Shown here: positions 1 through 8,177 of the stretch, one piece after another
Layout of the letters: every line of letters begins with the position of its first letter
Position numbering within the stretch: position 1 is the stretch's first letter
Source of the DNA: DAOUJI01 sp965197415
GTDB taxonomy: Bacteria; Chloroflexota; Dehalococcoidia; Lucifugimonadales; JAGWBF01
DNA: 64,000 nt
Assembly: GCA_965197415.1 (NCBI GenBank)
Contig: OZ240207.1
Location: 1,860,001-1,924,000, forward strand
Reading direction: 5' to 3'
Notes under the pieces: generated by a model
What the model was told of the DNA's origin: nothing
Database searches by the model: none
Seen by the model: the letters and a program-made list of their open reading frames with translations, nothing else
Made by a program: the position numbers and the translations under genes

Positions 1-616
1 CCGGGTCGGCGGTCTGGCCGTCGGCGCTCAGCTGGAACCGGGAGACAACTGACCGTCTCGGCCCTGACGCCGAGTAGTAGACGTAGAAGTAGCCGTTTTC
101 GTCGTACCGAGGGTCGAAAGCCAGGCCCAGCAGCCCCTCTTCCGACCCCGAGTCGTTAACGTTGTCCCGGATATCCAGGAACACCTGTGCCTCACCGACA
201 TCCTGGTCGTTGGCAAACGCTAGAATCCGGCCCGATTGCTCGGCGACGAACAAGCGGTCGTCTCCAGCGATGGGCTGGGTCAGGTTGGTGAGGCCGCGAA
301 AGTCCAGGTTCTTGAAGACGCGCTCCACCTGCAGAGGCCGTAATGGCGGCGGTGTAGAAGTGGGGTCCGGTGGATTAGTTGCCGATGGGTCGGCTGAAGA
401 AGGAGTTGACGTCGAAGGCGATTCGGTGGGCGTCTCCAAGGACGGCCCGAGGGTGGCCGTAGGGACTGCTGCAACAGTTGTAGGTGGGACTTGTGTCTGG
501 GAGGGCAAGGGGGGAGTTGGGGTTGGGCTGGGCGCGCGTTCCCCACAGCCGACGGCGAGAACAACACTCACTGCCAACGCGGCCACGAGATTTCGCTGAA
601 TAAGCCCAGTCCGCAT
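1..616 (-). CDS. PQQ-dependent glucose/sorbosone dehydrogenase-like lipoprotein (C-terminus cut by window edge)
   Basis: The minus-strand frame is open from an ATG at 616 to the window edge, about 205 residues. The N-terminus is a lipoprotein signal: a short basic region, a hydrophobic stretch, then a Cys near residue 24 after Ala-Val-Gly. A Pro/Thr/Ser-rich linker of about 70 residues follows. The folded part then begins with the pattern of soluble glucose/sorbosone dehydrogenases (GSDH, Asd/YliI type): NLTQPIAGDDRLFVAEQSG, then GLLGLAFDPRYDENGYFYVYY, the first blades of a six-bladed beta-propeller. Members of the family oxidise aldose sugars outside the cytoplasmic membrane using PQQ. The PQQ and calcium ligands lie beyond the edge, so activity cannot be judged. 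The fold is fairly sure, the substrate unknown. Confidence 0.8.
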   Translation of the reverse strand, partial: MRTGLIQRNLVAALAVSVVLAVGCGERAPSPTPTPPLPSQTQVPPTTVAAVPTATLGPSLETPTESPSTSTPSSADPSATNPPDPTSTPPPLRPLQVERVFKNLDFRGLTNLTQPIAGDDRLFVAEQSGRILAFANDQDVGEAQVFLDIRDNVNDSGSEEGLLGLAFDPRYDENGYFYVYYSASGPRRSVVSRFQLSADGQTADP

Positions 617-662
617 TCGTGCCAAGCCGGGAACCTGCTCTGAATCGGGGCTGGGTAGACCG

Positions 663-1088
663 TTAGTCAGGGGGCACGACGACGCGAGAGTGTAGAGTAA
701 GAAGCCACCGAAACTCCTTGAGGAACTTAGGCGGTCCTTCAGTCGCTTCGACCTGAACGTGAGCATATGCCCAGCGTCGCCACGGGTCTTCTACGCATTC
801 GTCCTCGGGCCGCCACTCGACCTGAACCTGAAACGGAGTCCCTTCGGTTTGTGCCGCCGTGAGAGCAAGCTGCAAATAATCCCCTGCGGTGTGATGAGCT
901 TGCCCATAGCCGGCCAAATGTCCTATTCGTAGGTCTTCTAACGAAACCTGGCGTTCCAGCAAACGGTCTTTGTGCCAGACTGAGAGGCTTGCTTGCTTGA
1001 ATGCGCCCGGCCTCGGCCTTCCGTTCTGACTGCTCCAATCGTCGGGCCGGATGAACCGGCATAGGATGTCGTCCGGTGGAACTGGCAC
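663..1088 (-). CDS. Hypothetical protein, second gene of a small pair
   Basis: The 141-residue product starts at GTG 1088 and lies 8 bases after the end of the gene at 1097-1417, so the two are probably co-transcribed. It is soluble, without signal peptide or membrane segment. It opens with an acidic-proline stretch (PPDDILCRFIRPDDWS) and holds several Trp residues. I do not recognise the family. The overlapping frame at 739-1167 has poorer codon use and looks like a shadow. The pairing with an equally small partner resembles two-gene accessory modules, but no toxin or nuclease motif is visible. Confidence 0.6.
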   Translation of the reverse strand: MPVPPDDILCRFIRPDDWSSQNGRPRPGAFKQASLSVWHKDRLLERQVSLEDLRIGHLAGYGQAHHTAGDYLQLALTAAQTEGTPFQVQVEWRPEDECVEDPWRRWAYAHVQVEATEGPPKFLKEFRWLLTLHSRVVVPPD

Positions 1089-1096
1089 GGGTCCCG

Positions 1097-1417
1097 TTAG
1101 AACCAGGCAACCAATTCAACGTCGGTGATTTTCCTAAGGCAGCCGACGTTGACTCCGTTTTGGTCATAGACGCTGGCGTCTAATTGGCCGCTTGGTTCCA
1201 ACTCGGCAAAGACTATTCGGCCATCGGCCAACCTCAGGTCGAATGACAAAGCGCCGTCTACGTCTACAGTAATCTCGGGTTCCACAGTCTTATCGAGGGC
1301 GGCCTTCGCAATGCGGGAAGCCATGTTGACGGCTGCGACCTCAGGACGCGAGCCTTCAAGTCCTACGGCAAAAGCGTCGAGGGCACTGTGCACCGCCATC
1401 TCAACCTGAGACACCAT
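1097..1417 (-). CDS. Hypothetical protein, first gene of a small pair
   Basis: This 106-residue protein starts at ATG 1417. Its N-terminal half is helical and acidic (VHSALDAFAVGLEG). The C-terminal half has an alternating beta pattern (FDLRLADGRIVFAELEPSG) that suggests a small alpha+beta domain. It is followed after 8 bases by the gene at 663-1088 and is probably the first gene of that transcript. No known family was recognised and no function is proposed. Confidence 0.6.
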   Translation of the reverse strand: MVSQVEMAVHSALDAFAVGLEGSRPEVAAVNMASRIAKAALDKTVEPEITVDVDGALSFDLRLADGRIVFAELEPSGQLDASVYDQNGVNVGCLRKITDVELVAWF

Positions 1418-1579
1418 TTTATGAGTTTCCTATTATATCCGGACCGTTCATTGGCTCCGCGCCCCTAGTAAAGGTCTCTTTACAGGCATTGCACTATCAG
1501 AGCTCCAATCTATCATTGGCCTCACCTGACTGTCTATAGTCGGCTGTCAATATCGCAGTCCTCCATCCACCGCTTGTAC

Positions 1580-2722
1580 CTACAGGACCCCGTCCATTCC
1601 CAGTTCCTTGGCCAACGCGGCCAAGTCGTGGTACTGGCTGGCTGGCATGGTCACGCTGTCCCGCTCCCTTCCCTGGCGTTGCAGCTTCTGGGACCTTTGG
1701 CCAGGGTAGAGGATCTGGTCTACACCCTCTTTCCTGGGCGACGACGTAATGTGGTCGATGAACTCGTCAACCTGCTCCTTGAAACGGTCGATGGGCATGA
1801 TGTTGGACGGGTCCATGGCCAGGAACATGGTTCCTGGGCGGCCATCCTTGTCGGAGTCCAAAGCCAGGTCCCAGGGTGGGGTGGTGTCCGTCATCAGATA
1901 GCTCAACAGCCCCACAAAGAAGACCAGAGCATAGCCTTTGTGGCCGCTTCGGGCGCCTCCCAGCGGAAGGATGCTCCCCTGGGGAACGAACAGCGGCCCC
2001 TGGTAGTCGGGTTTCAGGAAGTTCGAGGTGTCGGTGGTCGGCTGTCCTGACGCGTCCAGAATCATGTCCGATGCCACCGGCTTGCCTTGGCGGGCCGCGT
2101 CAGCCACGGGGCTGGCCGAGGTCTGGGTGATGGACATGTCCACTATCACCGGGTCGTGCCGACCGGCTGGTATGGCGAAGCCCACCGGAGCGTTCCCCAA
2201 CATAGGGCTGGAGCCTCCCGTGGGCGCTACAACCGGGAACCTGGCCTGGATGAACACCATGGCCGCCATGTCCCTGGCCGCCGCCCGTTTCATGAAGGGA
2301 GCCAGCGAGCCGCCGGAGCTACGGGCGCTTACCCAGCCGACTCCGAATTCCGCCGCCTTGTCGCAAGCCAGGTCGATGGCGTATCGGCACACCAGGGCAT
2401 CCTGGGCCTTGGGGCCGCCGTCAACCAGGGCCATCGCTCCCTTGTCCGCCAGGTGCTCGATGGTGGGATTCATGTTCACGGAACCGTTCCGGGCTGCCGT
2501 GACGTGCCGGCGAATCGAGCCCAGCCCGCGGACATAGTCGCCCTGGAGCGCCTTTGCTACTGCCATGCTGAGCAGAAAGGCGGCGTCCTCCTCGGAGGCT
2601 CCGGCCTCCCTGAGGGCCGCCATGACCACGTTTTCGACGGCTGACAGGCGTACGGTCACCTGCTCCTCCGAGGACTCCCACCACTGGCCGTAGGTCTTTT
2701 CGGTCTGCCTGGCGTCGGTCAT
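1580..2722 (-). CDS. Ldh2/MdhA family (type 2 malate/L-lactate dehydrogenase-like) oxidoreductase
   Basis: The 380-residue product has family hallmarks: GNAPVGFAIP at residues 176-185, then PVIVDMSIT, and the HKGY motif at 261-264. The family reduces or oxidises 2-hydroxy acids or imino acids with NAD(P) and is unrelated to the Rossmann lactate dehydrogenases. An oddity lies at residues 132-143 (SARSSGGSLAPF). Most members have a catalytic histidine here in a SxHFG-type motif, and this protein has glycine and serine instead. The enzyme may therefore be redirected or inactive. It starts at ATG 2722 after a GGAGAG ribosome site and stands alone, separated by 162 bases from the next gene on its strand. 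Confidence 0.8.
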   Translation of the reverse strand: MTDARQTEKTYGQWWESSEEQVTVRLSAVENVVMAALREAGASEEDAAFLLSMAVAKALQGDYVRGLGSIRRHVTAARNGSVNMNPTIEHLADKGAMALVDGGPKAQDALVCRYAIDLACDKAAEFGVGWVSARSSGGSLAPFMKRAAARDMAAMVFIQARFPVVAPTGGSSPMLGNAPVGFAIPAGRHDPVIVDMSITQTSASPVADAARQGKPVASDMILDASGQPTTDTSNFLKPDYQGPLFVPQGSILPLGGARSGHKGYALVFFVGLLSYLMTDTTPPWDLALDSDKDGRPGTMFLAMDPSNIMPIDRFKEQVDEFIDHITSSPRKEGVDQILYPGQRSQKLQRQGRERDSVTMPASQYHDLAALAKELGMDGVL

Positions 2723-3015
2723 GGCGTCTCTCCTTGCTTCGGGGGATTGGGGCCACTATCGATTCGGCCTAATTATAGACTACAAAGTCTGGCGTCGTTG
2801 ACGATGGGTGCGGGCGTCCGATAGCGGTAACAACAAGGAACCGTTCAGTTTCTACCGCACTCTTGACCTTACCCATACCACCATGCCCGACATGGTGGAC
2901 TTGACAAAAGTGCAGGCTGAAAAGGAAAGGAATAGGTTACAATTGTTGAACATACCTAGTGTTGATGCGCCGTTCTCGGGGTTGGTGCGAGTGCGGATGT
3001 GTGGAGGTGTAGTCA

Positions 3016-3999
3016 ATGGCTAGAACACGAGGTCCTTCAGTTCAGAAACTATTGCTGAGCAAGTCCCGAGAGGCAACCCTCAACGCGGTTCAGACATTTA
3101 ACAACCCTCTCTCAACCTTTAAGGCAGAAACATTCATCGTACTGATGACGATAGCCTGGATGTATCTGATGCACGCATATTACCGACGTGAGGGAGTAGA
3201 ATACAGATATTACGACCAAGGCCCACGTCGCCGTAAATTCGACCTTACAAATGCGAAAGCATATAAATATTGGGAACTTGAACGCTGTCTCAACGAGAAA
3301 TCTTGTCCTCTAGATAGCGCAACCAAACAAAACCTCCGTTTCCTGATTGGACTACGACATAAGATCGAGCATCATATGCCTGCTGGTTTCGAAGACAGAT
3401 TTTCAGGCCGATACCTCGCGTGTTGTCTTAACTACGAAAGGTATATTTGTGAGTTATTCGGAAACAAATACTCGCTTGTTGACCATGCGGCTTTCACACT
3501 TCATTTCCGAGACTTTACGGCTCCTCAAGAACATGGAGAGACGAGCTCGCCTTTGCCATCCGATGTAGCGAAATACGTTCAAGCGTTTGACGCCAAGGTC
3601 GATGCTGAAGACTTCCAATCACCATATTTCTCGTATCGGACTATCTTTGTCCGTAAACAAGCGAATCATCCCGGGCAGGCAGATCAGGCAATCGAGTTCA
3701 TCGGAGATGAATCTGAGCTCGCTCAGGAGATAGATAGGCAGTACTGGGTTGTTAAGGGTGTCGAAAAGCCCAAGTATATCCCTAGTCAGATAATTCAAAT
3801 AATGCGCGATGAAGGATATACAGGATTCACTATGTATAACCATACTCAGTTATGGAAAGAAATGGATCCAAAGGATGTACGGAAGGGTTACGGAGTTACG
3901 GTAGCCAATAGTTGGTTCTGGTATGACCGCTGGCTGGAACGGGTAAGGGAACATTGTTCATCCAACCTGGGGAAATACATCCCCGGATTGGCTGCGTGA
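3016..3999 (+). CDS. DUF3644 (HEPN-like) protein
   Basis: The 327-residue product matches the DUF3644 pattern: KxxLSKSREATLNAVQTFNNP, an ETF-VLM-AW helix near residues 38-50, and RFLIGLRHKIEHHMP at about 108-122. Residues Arg114 to His119 form the Rx4H motif shared by HEPN-superfamily ribonucleases. That makes it a plausible RNA-cutting effector, although DUF3644 proteins are not well characterised. Codon use is clearly richer in A and T than in the metabolic genes that follow, a sign of acquisition. It starts at ATG 3016 and has no obvious partner upstream. The DUF433/HepT-like pair lies just downstream on the same strand. Confidence 0.8.
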   Translation: MARTRGPSVQKLLLSKSREATLNAVQTFNNPLSTFKAETFIVLMTIAWMYLMHAYYRREGVEYRYYDQGPRRRKFDLTNAKAYKYWELERCLNEKSCPLDSATKQNLRFLIGLRHKIEHHMPAGFEDRFSGRYLACCLNYERYICELFGNKYSLVDHAAFTLHFRDFTAPQEHGETSSPLPSDVAKYVQAFDAKVDAEDFQSPYFSYRTIFVRKQANHPGQADQAIEFIGDESELAQEIDRQYWVVKGVEKPKYIPSQIIQIMRDEGYTGFTMYNHTQLWKEMDPKDVRKGYGVTVANSWFWYDRWLERVREHCSSNLGKYIPGLAA

Positions 4000-4060
4000 C
4001 AACCCGTTAACAAGATGAAAGAGCCTAGGTGCTCCGGGCGGAATCAAGAGAGGTGATCCT

Positions 4061-4306
4061 ATTACAAACTGGGAAACATGTCAGGCTGTCGAACGAAACC
4101 CGAACAAACTCGGAGGAGCTTGGGTGTTTCGTCATACCCGGGTACCCGTCTCGGCTCTTTTTGAAAACCTGAAGGATGGTGCGTCGGTGGAACAATTCCT
4201 GGAGTGGTTTCCGGGGGTTGATCGTTCAGCAGAAGAAGCGGTCCTTGAGCATGAATGGATGAAGAACTGCGGACTCAGTTCCAGCCATGCGTGGAGCGAG
4301 ATTTGA
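4061..4306 (+). CDS. DUF433 antitoxin-like protein with apparent ATT start
   Basis: The frame encodes a complete DUF433 protein of about 81 residues: NW..C..VERNPNKLGGAWVF, then RVPVSALFENLKDGASV and EFLEWFPGV-type sequence. DUF433 proteins are small winged-helix-like proteins usually acting as antitoxins. The only ATG/GTG/TTG in frame is GTG 4124, which would delete the conserved first 21 residues. The frame is open upstream to a TGA at 4016. An ATT at 4061 follows GAGGTGATC (4049-4057), an almost perfect anti-16S match at proper spacing. I therefore place the start at ATT, a rare initiation codon. The gene ends 3 bases before the HepT-like gene, indicating coupling. Confidence 0.7.
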   Translation: MTNWETCQAVERNPNKLGGAWVFRHTRVPVSALFENLKDGASVEQFLEWFPGVDRSAEEAVLEHEWMKNCGLSSSHAWSEI

Positions 4307-4309
4307 CCA

Positions 4310-4675
4310 ATGTCTGATTCTGAGCACGAAAACCGGGACTGGCGTTTGTATGTCCAGGACATCATCGAATTCGGAGAAAAGGTCCTGTTGTATACAGATG
4401 GACTCACTGAGGATGCCTTCATCTCCGACAGCCGCATATACGATGCCACACTGCGCAACCTCCAACTGATCGGTAGAGCGGCATCGCCTGTTCCTTCAAA
4501 CGTGCGGGAGGCACACCCCGAGATTCCGTGGAGCAGCATGATCGAGACTCGAAACCGAGTGACTCACGACTATAGGAATATAGACGACAAGGTCGTGTGG
4601 AACATCATTCAAACTGATGTCCCAGATTTGCTGCCCAAACTCCGGAGGATGCTGGAACCCACTGCGACGGAGTGA
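4310..4675 (+). CDS. HepT-like (DUF86-type) HEPN ribonuclease toxin
   Basis: The 121-residue helical protein carries RNRVTHDY at residues 81-88, the RX4HXY signature of HepT toxins. HepT proteins are RNases normally silenced by a nucleotidyltransferase antitoxin, MntA. Here no nucleotidyltransferase is present. The gene directly upstream, 3 bases away, is a DUF433 protein instead. The C-terminal KVVWNIIQTDVPDLLPKLRRML helix is typical of the family. The assignment to the HEPN clan is strong; the toxin role and the pairing with DUF433 are inference from gene order. Confidence 0.75.
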   Translation: MSDSEHENRDWRLYVQDIIEFGEKVLLYTDGLTEDAFISDSRIYDATLRNLQLIGRAASPVPSNVREAHPEIPWSSMIETRNRVTHDYRNIDDKVVWNIIQTDVPDLLPKLRRMLEPTATE

Positions 4676-4828
4676 CTACGCTAACGAGCTTCCACAGAGA
4701 GAGACGCCGTTCCCGCATCGTTTGACGGAGGGGCGGGCCGCTAATATACTCCCTTCCATACTCGCGGCTACACAGGCGTGGGCGTACGCCCGGCCAAATT
4801 CACCCACCCGTTTCACAGGAGGAGCTTC

Positions 4829-5950
4829 ATGAAGTTCGGAGTTTCCGTCTTCTGCCAGAACTACGAGGACTGGCCCAGGTATCTTTCCGGTGACTTCAGC
4901 AGCCCAGCCAAGAACCCTGACCACGAGATGGTCATGGAAGACCTGCGGCTGGCGGACATGGTCGAAGACCTGGGATACGACGCTATATGGGCCACTGAGC
5001 ACCATTTCACCCCCTATGAGCTGATGCCCGATGCCATCCAGTTCCTGAACTACTTCGCGGGAAGGACTCAGCGGGTGGGCATGGCCACGATGGTCATCGT
5101 GTTGCCCTGGCACGATCCGGTGCGGGTGGCGGAGAATCTCTCCTTTCTCGACGTGATGCTCAAGGGCAGGCCCATCACCGTAGGATTCGGACGGGGAGCC
5201 GCGAGAGTTGAGTTCGAGACCTTCAACATTCCTATGGAGGAGTCGCGGGGCCGCTTTATCGAGGCCCACGACATCATCAGGCTGGCCCTGTCCCAGGAGC
5301 TCTTCTCATACGACGGGGAGTTCTTCCAGATCCCGGAGACCACCATCCGACCCCAGCCCCTGTCCAAGGACCTGCCCTCACGCATGTACTGCGCCGCCAA
5401 CAGCACGGCCAGCGTAGAGATGGCTGCGGAGGCAGGGTTGGGCATGATGATCATCCCCCAGAAGTCGTGGGAAGCCTACGAGGACGACATCAAGATGTTC
5501 AATGCAAGGAGGGCCGCCGTCGGGATGGGCCCCCGCAACCCGGTGACGGGATGCTTCATGTACTGCGGGGCCAACGAGGAAGAAGTCAGGATAGCCAAGG
5601 AGCAGTACTACCCCAACATGATCTACACCTCCACCCGCCATTACGAGCACGACGAACCCGAACACTTCAGGAACACCAAGGGCTATGAACACTATGTCGA
5701 TACAGCCGAAAAGCTGAGGGCCGGCAGGGGCCTCAGGTCCGAGCAGGACGACACCCAGGTTATCGGGACTCCTGAGCAGTGTCTGGACAAGCTCCGGCGC
5801 ATACAGACCATGACCCGGCCATCGGAGATGTTCGGAATGGTGAAGTTCGGGGGCATGAGTCCGGAAGTGGCCAGGAAGAGCATTGAGCTTTTTGCCAGGG
5901 AAGTCCTGCCCGAGCTCCACAAGGACCCAGTCCTCGCCCCAGCAGGGTGA
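4829..5950 (+). CDS. LLM-class flavin-dependent monooxygenase (1 of 4)
   Basis: This is a 373-residue luciferase-like TIM-barrel protein. I start it at ATG 4829, behind the strong ribosome site AGGAGGAG at 4818-4825, not at an upstream in-frame start at 4778. The opening MKFGVSVFCQNYEDWP, the WATEHHF motif, the LPWHDPVRVAE strand and the GFGRGAARVEF segment are classical for FMN- or F420-dependent monooxygenases. These enzymes insert oxygen into, or hydroxylate, organic substrates with reduced flavin. It opens a same-strand run with an alcohol dehydrogenase, a cyclase-family hydrolase and a second dehydrogenase. That context suggests one catabolic operon. The substrate cannot be read from sequence. 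Confidence 0.9.
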   Translation: MKFGVSVFCQNYEDWPRYLSGDFSSPAKNPDHEMVMEDLRLADMVEDLGYDAIWATEHHFTPYELMPDAIQFLNYFAGRTQRVGMATMVIVLPWHDPVRVAENLSFLDVMLKGRPITVGFGRGAARVEFETFNIPMEESRGRFIEAHDIIRLALSQELFSYDGEFFQIPETTIRPQPLSKDLPSRMYCAANSTASVEMAAEAGLGMMIIPQKSWEAYEDDIKMFNARRAAVGMGPRNPVTGCFMYCGANEEEVRIAKEQYYPNMIYTSTRHYEHDEPEHFRNTKGYEHYVDTAEKLRAGRGLRSEQDDTQVIGTPEQCLDKLRRIQTMTRPSEMFGMVKFGGMSPEVARKSIELFAREVLPELHKDPVLAPAG

Positions 5951-5989
5951 TAGGTCAGCAGTTCGCCGGTTAATTCACAAGGAGGCGCT

Positions 5990-7081
5990 ATGGCGGGCAA
6001 GGCTCTGGCCGCGGTAATCACCGGCCCCAGGACCATTGACGTAAGGGAAGTGGACATACCCGACGTGGGTGAAGACGATGCCCTCGTGCGCATCGAGGCG
6101 TCGGGGGTCTGCGGCACCGACTACGAAGGGTACCACGGAGACTACTACCTTCCCTTTCCAGTAATCCAGGGACACGAGCCTTTGGGCGTGATAGAGGCCA
6201 TTGGGCCTGAGGCACAGCGTCGCTGGGGCGTGGATGTCGGCGACAGGGTGGCCGTGCGCTCCAGGTACAGGTGCGGGCGGTGCCAAGCGTGTTGGGACGA
6301 CAAGGGCGCCCCCTGCCCCAATGGCGGCGGCTTTGGCTCAACGTCTTTGGAGAAGCCGCCGGGCCTTTGGGGAGGTCACGCCGAGTTCATGTACCTGGCA
6401 CCGGGGTCGGTGGTGCACCCCATCGACAGTTCCCTTCCGCCGGAAGTGGCTGTCATGTTCAACCCCCTGGGCGCCGGTTTTGCTTGGGCCGTGGAAGCGA
6501 CGGGTCTTGAAGCAGGTCAGTCCATCGCCGTTCTGGGCTGCGGGCAAAGAGGAATCTGCTCGGTGATAGCCGCCAAAGAAGCCGGAGCTTCCTTCGTGGC
6601 CGTGACGGGTCTCGGAAGGGACGAGCACAAGCTGGCCCTGGCCCGCGAGTTCGGGGCCGACATGACCATCAACGTGGAGGCCGAGGACGCGGTGGGCCGC
6701 ATCATGGAGGCCACCAACGGTGAAGGCGTGGACACGGCGCTGGACCTGACTCCGTATGCCGTTGATCCCGTGACCCACGGTGTCGGCATGTTGAAGACCG
6801 GGGGAACGTTGGGAGTGGCAGGTCTGAAGGGAGGGCGTCCTATGAAGGACCTCTCCTCCGACGACCTGATTAACAAAGAAGTCACCCTGAAGGGCATCCG
6901 CGGAGTGCCCTTCGATTCCTTCTTGCGGGCTGTGGAGACCATCGAGTCCCGCCGCTATCCCCTGGAGAAGCTGCACACCTATGCCTTCTCCGTGGAGGAG
7001 ACGGAAGAGGCCATAAAGACCCTTGCCGGCGAGACCAACCGCCCAGCCATACACGTGGCCGTCATCCCCCGGCCCAGGTGA
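5990..7081 (+). CDS. Zinc-dependent medium-chain alcohol dehydrogenase
   Basis: This 363-residue MDR-superfamily protein has catalytic zinc ligands Cys41 and His62-Glu63 (GHEPLG). All four structural-zinc cysteines are present (95, 98, 101, 109). A nucleotide-binding glycine motif GCGQRG lies at 183-188. Members oxidise alcohols or polyols with NAD(P). The start follows AAGGAGGCGCT. It lies 39 bases behind the flavin monooxygenase and ahead of the cyclase-family gene. It probably oxidises an alcohol made or released in that pathway; this role is inferred from position only. Confidence 0.9.
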   Translation: MAGKALAAVITGPRTIDVREVDIPDVGEDDALVRIEASGVCGTDYEGYHGDYYLPFPVIQGHEPLGVIEAIGPEAQRRWGVDVGDRVAVRSRYRCGRCQACWDDKGAPCPNGGGFGSTSLEKPPGLWGGHAEFMYLAPGSVVHPIDSSLPPEVAVMFNPLGAGFAWAVEATGLEAGQSIAVLGCGQRGICSVIAAKEAGASFVAVTGLGRDEHKLALAREFGADMTINVEAEDAVGRIMEATNGEGVDTALDLTPYAVDPVTHGVGMLKTGGTLGVAGLKGGRPMKDLSSDDLINKEVTLKGIRGVPFDSFLRAVETIESRRYPLEKLHTYAFSVEETEEAIKTLAGETNRPAIHVAVIPRPR

Positions 7082-7170
7082 CGGTATATTCCATCCCTGG
7101 TCGGAACACTCAACAAGGAGAGAAAGTTCCGGAGTGACAAGCGAACCATGAGTCGTCCAGAGGAGCTTGT

Positions 7171-8127
7171 ATGACAGACCTACCCAAGTTTACAGAGCTG
7201 CCCGCATTCGAGAGGACCGGAGAACGCCATAGCTGGGGACTTTGGGGCAAGGACGACCAGCTGGGCATGGTTAACCTGCTCACTCCCGAGCGGGTGGTAC
7301 AGGCAGCGTCCCTGGTGCGAAAGGGCAAGGTGTTCAACCTGGAACCATCCAGGTCCATCCCTCACCCCCAACGGTCCAAGAACGAGCCATACCAGCACCA
7401 CATAGACGTCCGCCGCACAGGCCGGAGCGACTACGTGGACGGCTGGGAGCTCCACGGCGGCATGGGTCACATGGACGGGCTTCGCCACATGCGTTACCGG
7501 GAGTTCGGCTACTACCAAGGGCTGCAGGACGAGGAGCTGGACGAGAAGGTCATGCTAGGCATCAACCTCTGGGCCGACCACGGGCTGGTGGGGCGCGGAG
7601 TCTTCCTGGACATTCCCCGTTACTTCGAGAAGCGGGGTGAGTCGGTGGACCCCAACGCCCGCTTACCCATCGGACCGGAGTTGATGGAGGCTGTGGCCGC
7701 CGACGAAGGAGTGGAGTTCCAGCCCGGCGACATCATGCTGCTGCGGACCGGCTGGATGCGCTGGTACCTGAGCTTGAGTCCCGAGGAGCGGGAGGCCACT
7801 CACGGTACGGTGCATCCGGGGGACGACGGACTCCATTGCCCAGGGCTGGACGCCAGCCGTGAGACCGCTGCATGGCTGTGGGACCATCAGTTCTCGCTGC
7901 TGTTTTCGGACAACATTGCCCTGGAGGCCATGCCGGTGGAAGGAAGCGAGTTCCAGCACCGGCGCATCATACCCCTGATGGGCATGGGCATCGCCGAATT
8001 GCTGACCTTCGAGGAGCTTTCAGCCGACTGCGCCGAGGACGGAGTCTACGAATGCATGGTCACGGCCAAGCCGGTGAACATCCCCGGAGCCTGCGGCTCC
8101 CCGGCCAACGCATACGCGATAAAATAG
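7171..8127 (+). CDS. Cyclase-family (kynurenine formamidase-like) metal hydrolase
   Basis: The 318-residue product carries the metal-binding signature of the cyclase family (PF04199) at residues 95-106, HGGMGHMDGLRH: a variant of HxGTHxDxPxH keeping His95, His100, Asp102 and His106. Members include kynurenine formamidase, isatin hydrolase and polyketide cyclase-like enzymes, which use Mn or Zn to open amide or ring bonds. It starts at ATG 7171 behind AGAGGAG. Flanked on both sides by alcohol dehydrogenases, it fits a ring-opening or hydrolysis step in the same operon. The substrate is unknown. Confidence 0.88.
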   Translation: MTDLPKFTELPAFERTGERHSWGLWGKDDQLGMVNLLTPERVVQAASLVRKGKVFNLEPSRSIPHPQRSKNEPYQHHIDVRRTGRSDYVDGWELHGGMGHMDGLRHMRYREFGYYQGLQDEELDEKVMLGINLWADHGLVGRGVFLDIPRYFEKRGESVDPNARLPIGPELMEAVAADEGVEFQPGDIMLLRTGWMRWYLSLSPEEREATHGTVHPGDDGLHCPGLDASRETAAWLWDHQFSLLFSDNIALEAMPVEGSEFQHRRIIPLMGMGIAELLTFEELSADCAEDGVYECMVTAKPVNIPGACGSPANAYAIK

Positions 8128-8177
8128 GAACCATTCCCCAAACCTACTGCCTAAACTAAAGAATACTGGAGGAGACG

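Noticed and set aside
2808..3023. 71-residue frame overlapping the DUF3644 start
   Set aside because: GTG start without a ribosome site, no recognisable domain, and an overlap of 8 bases with a well-supported gene.
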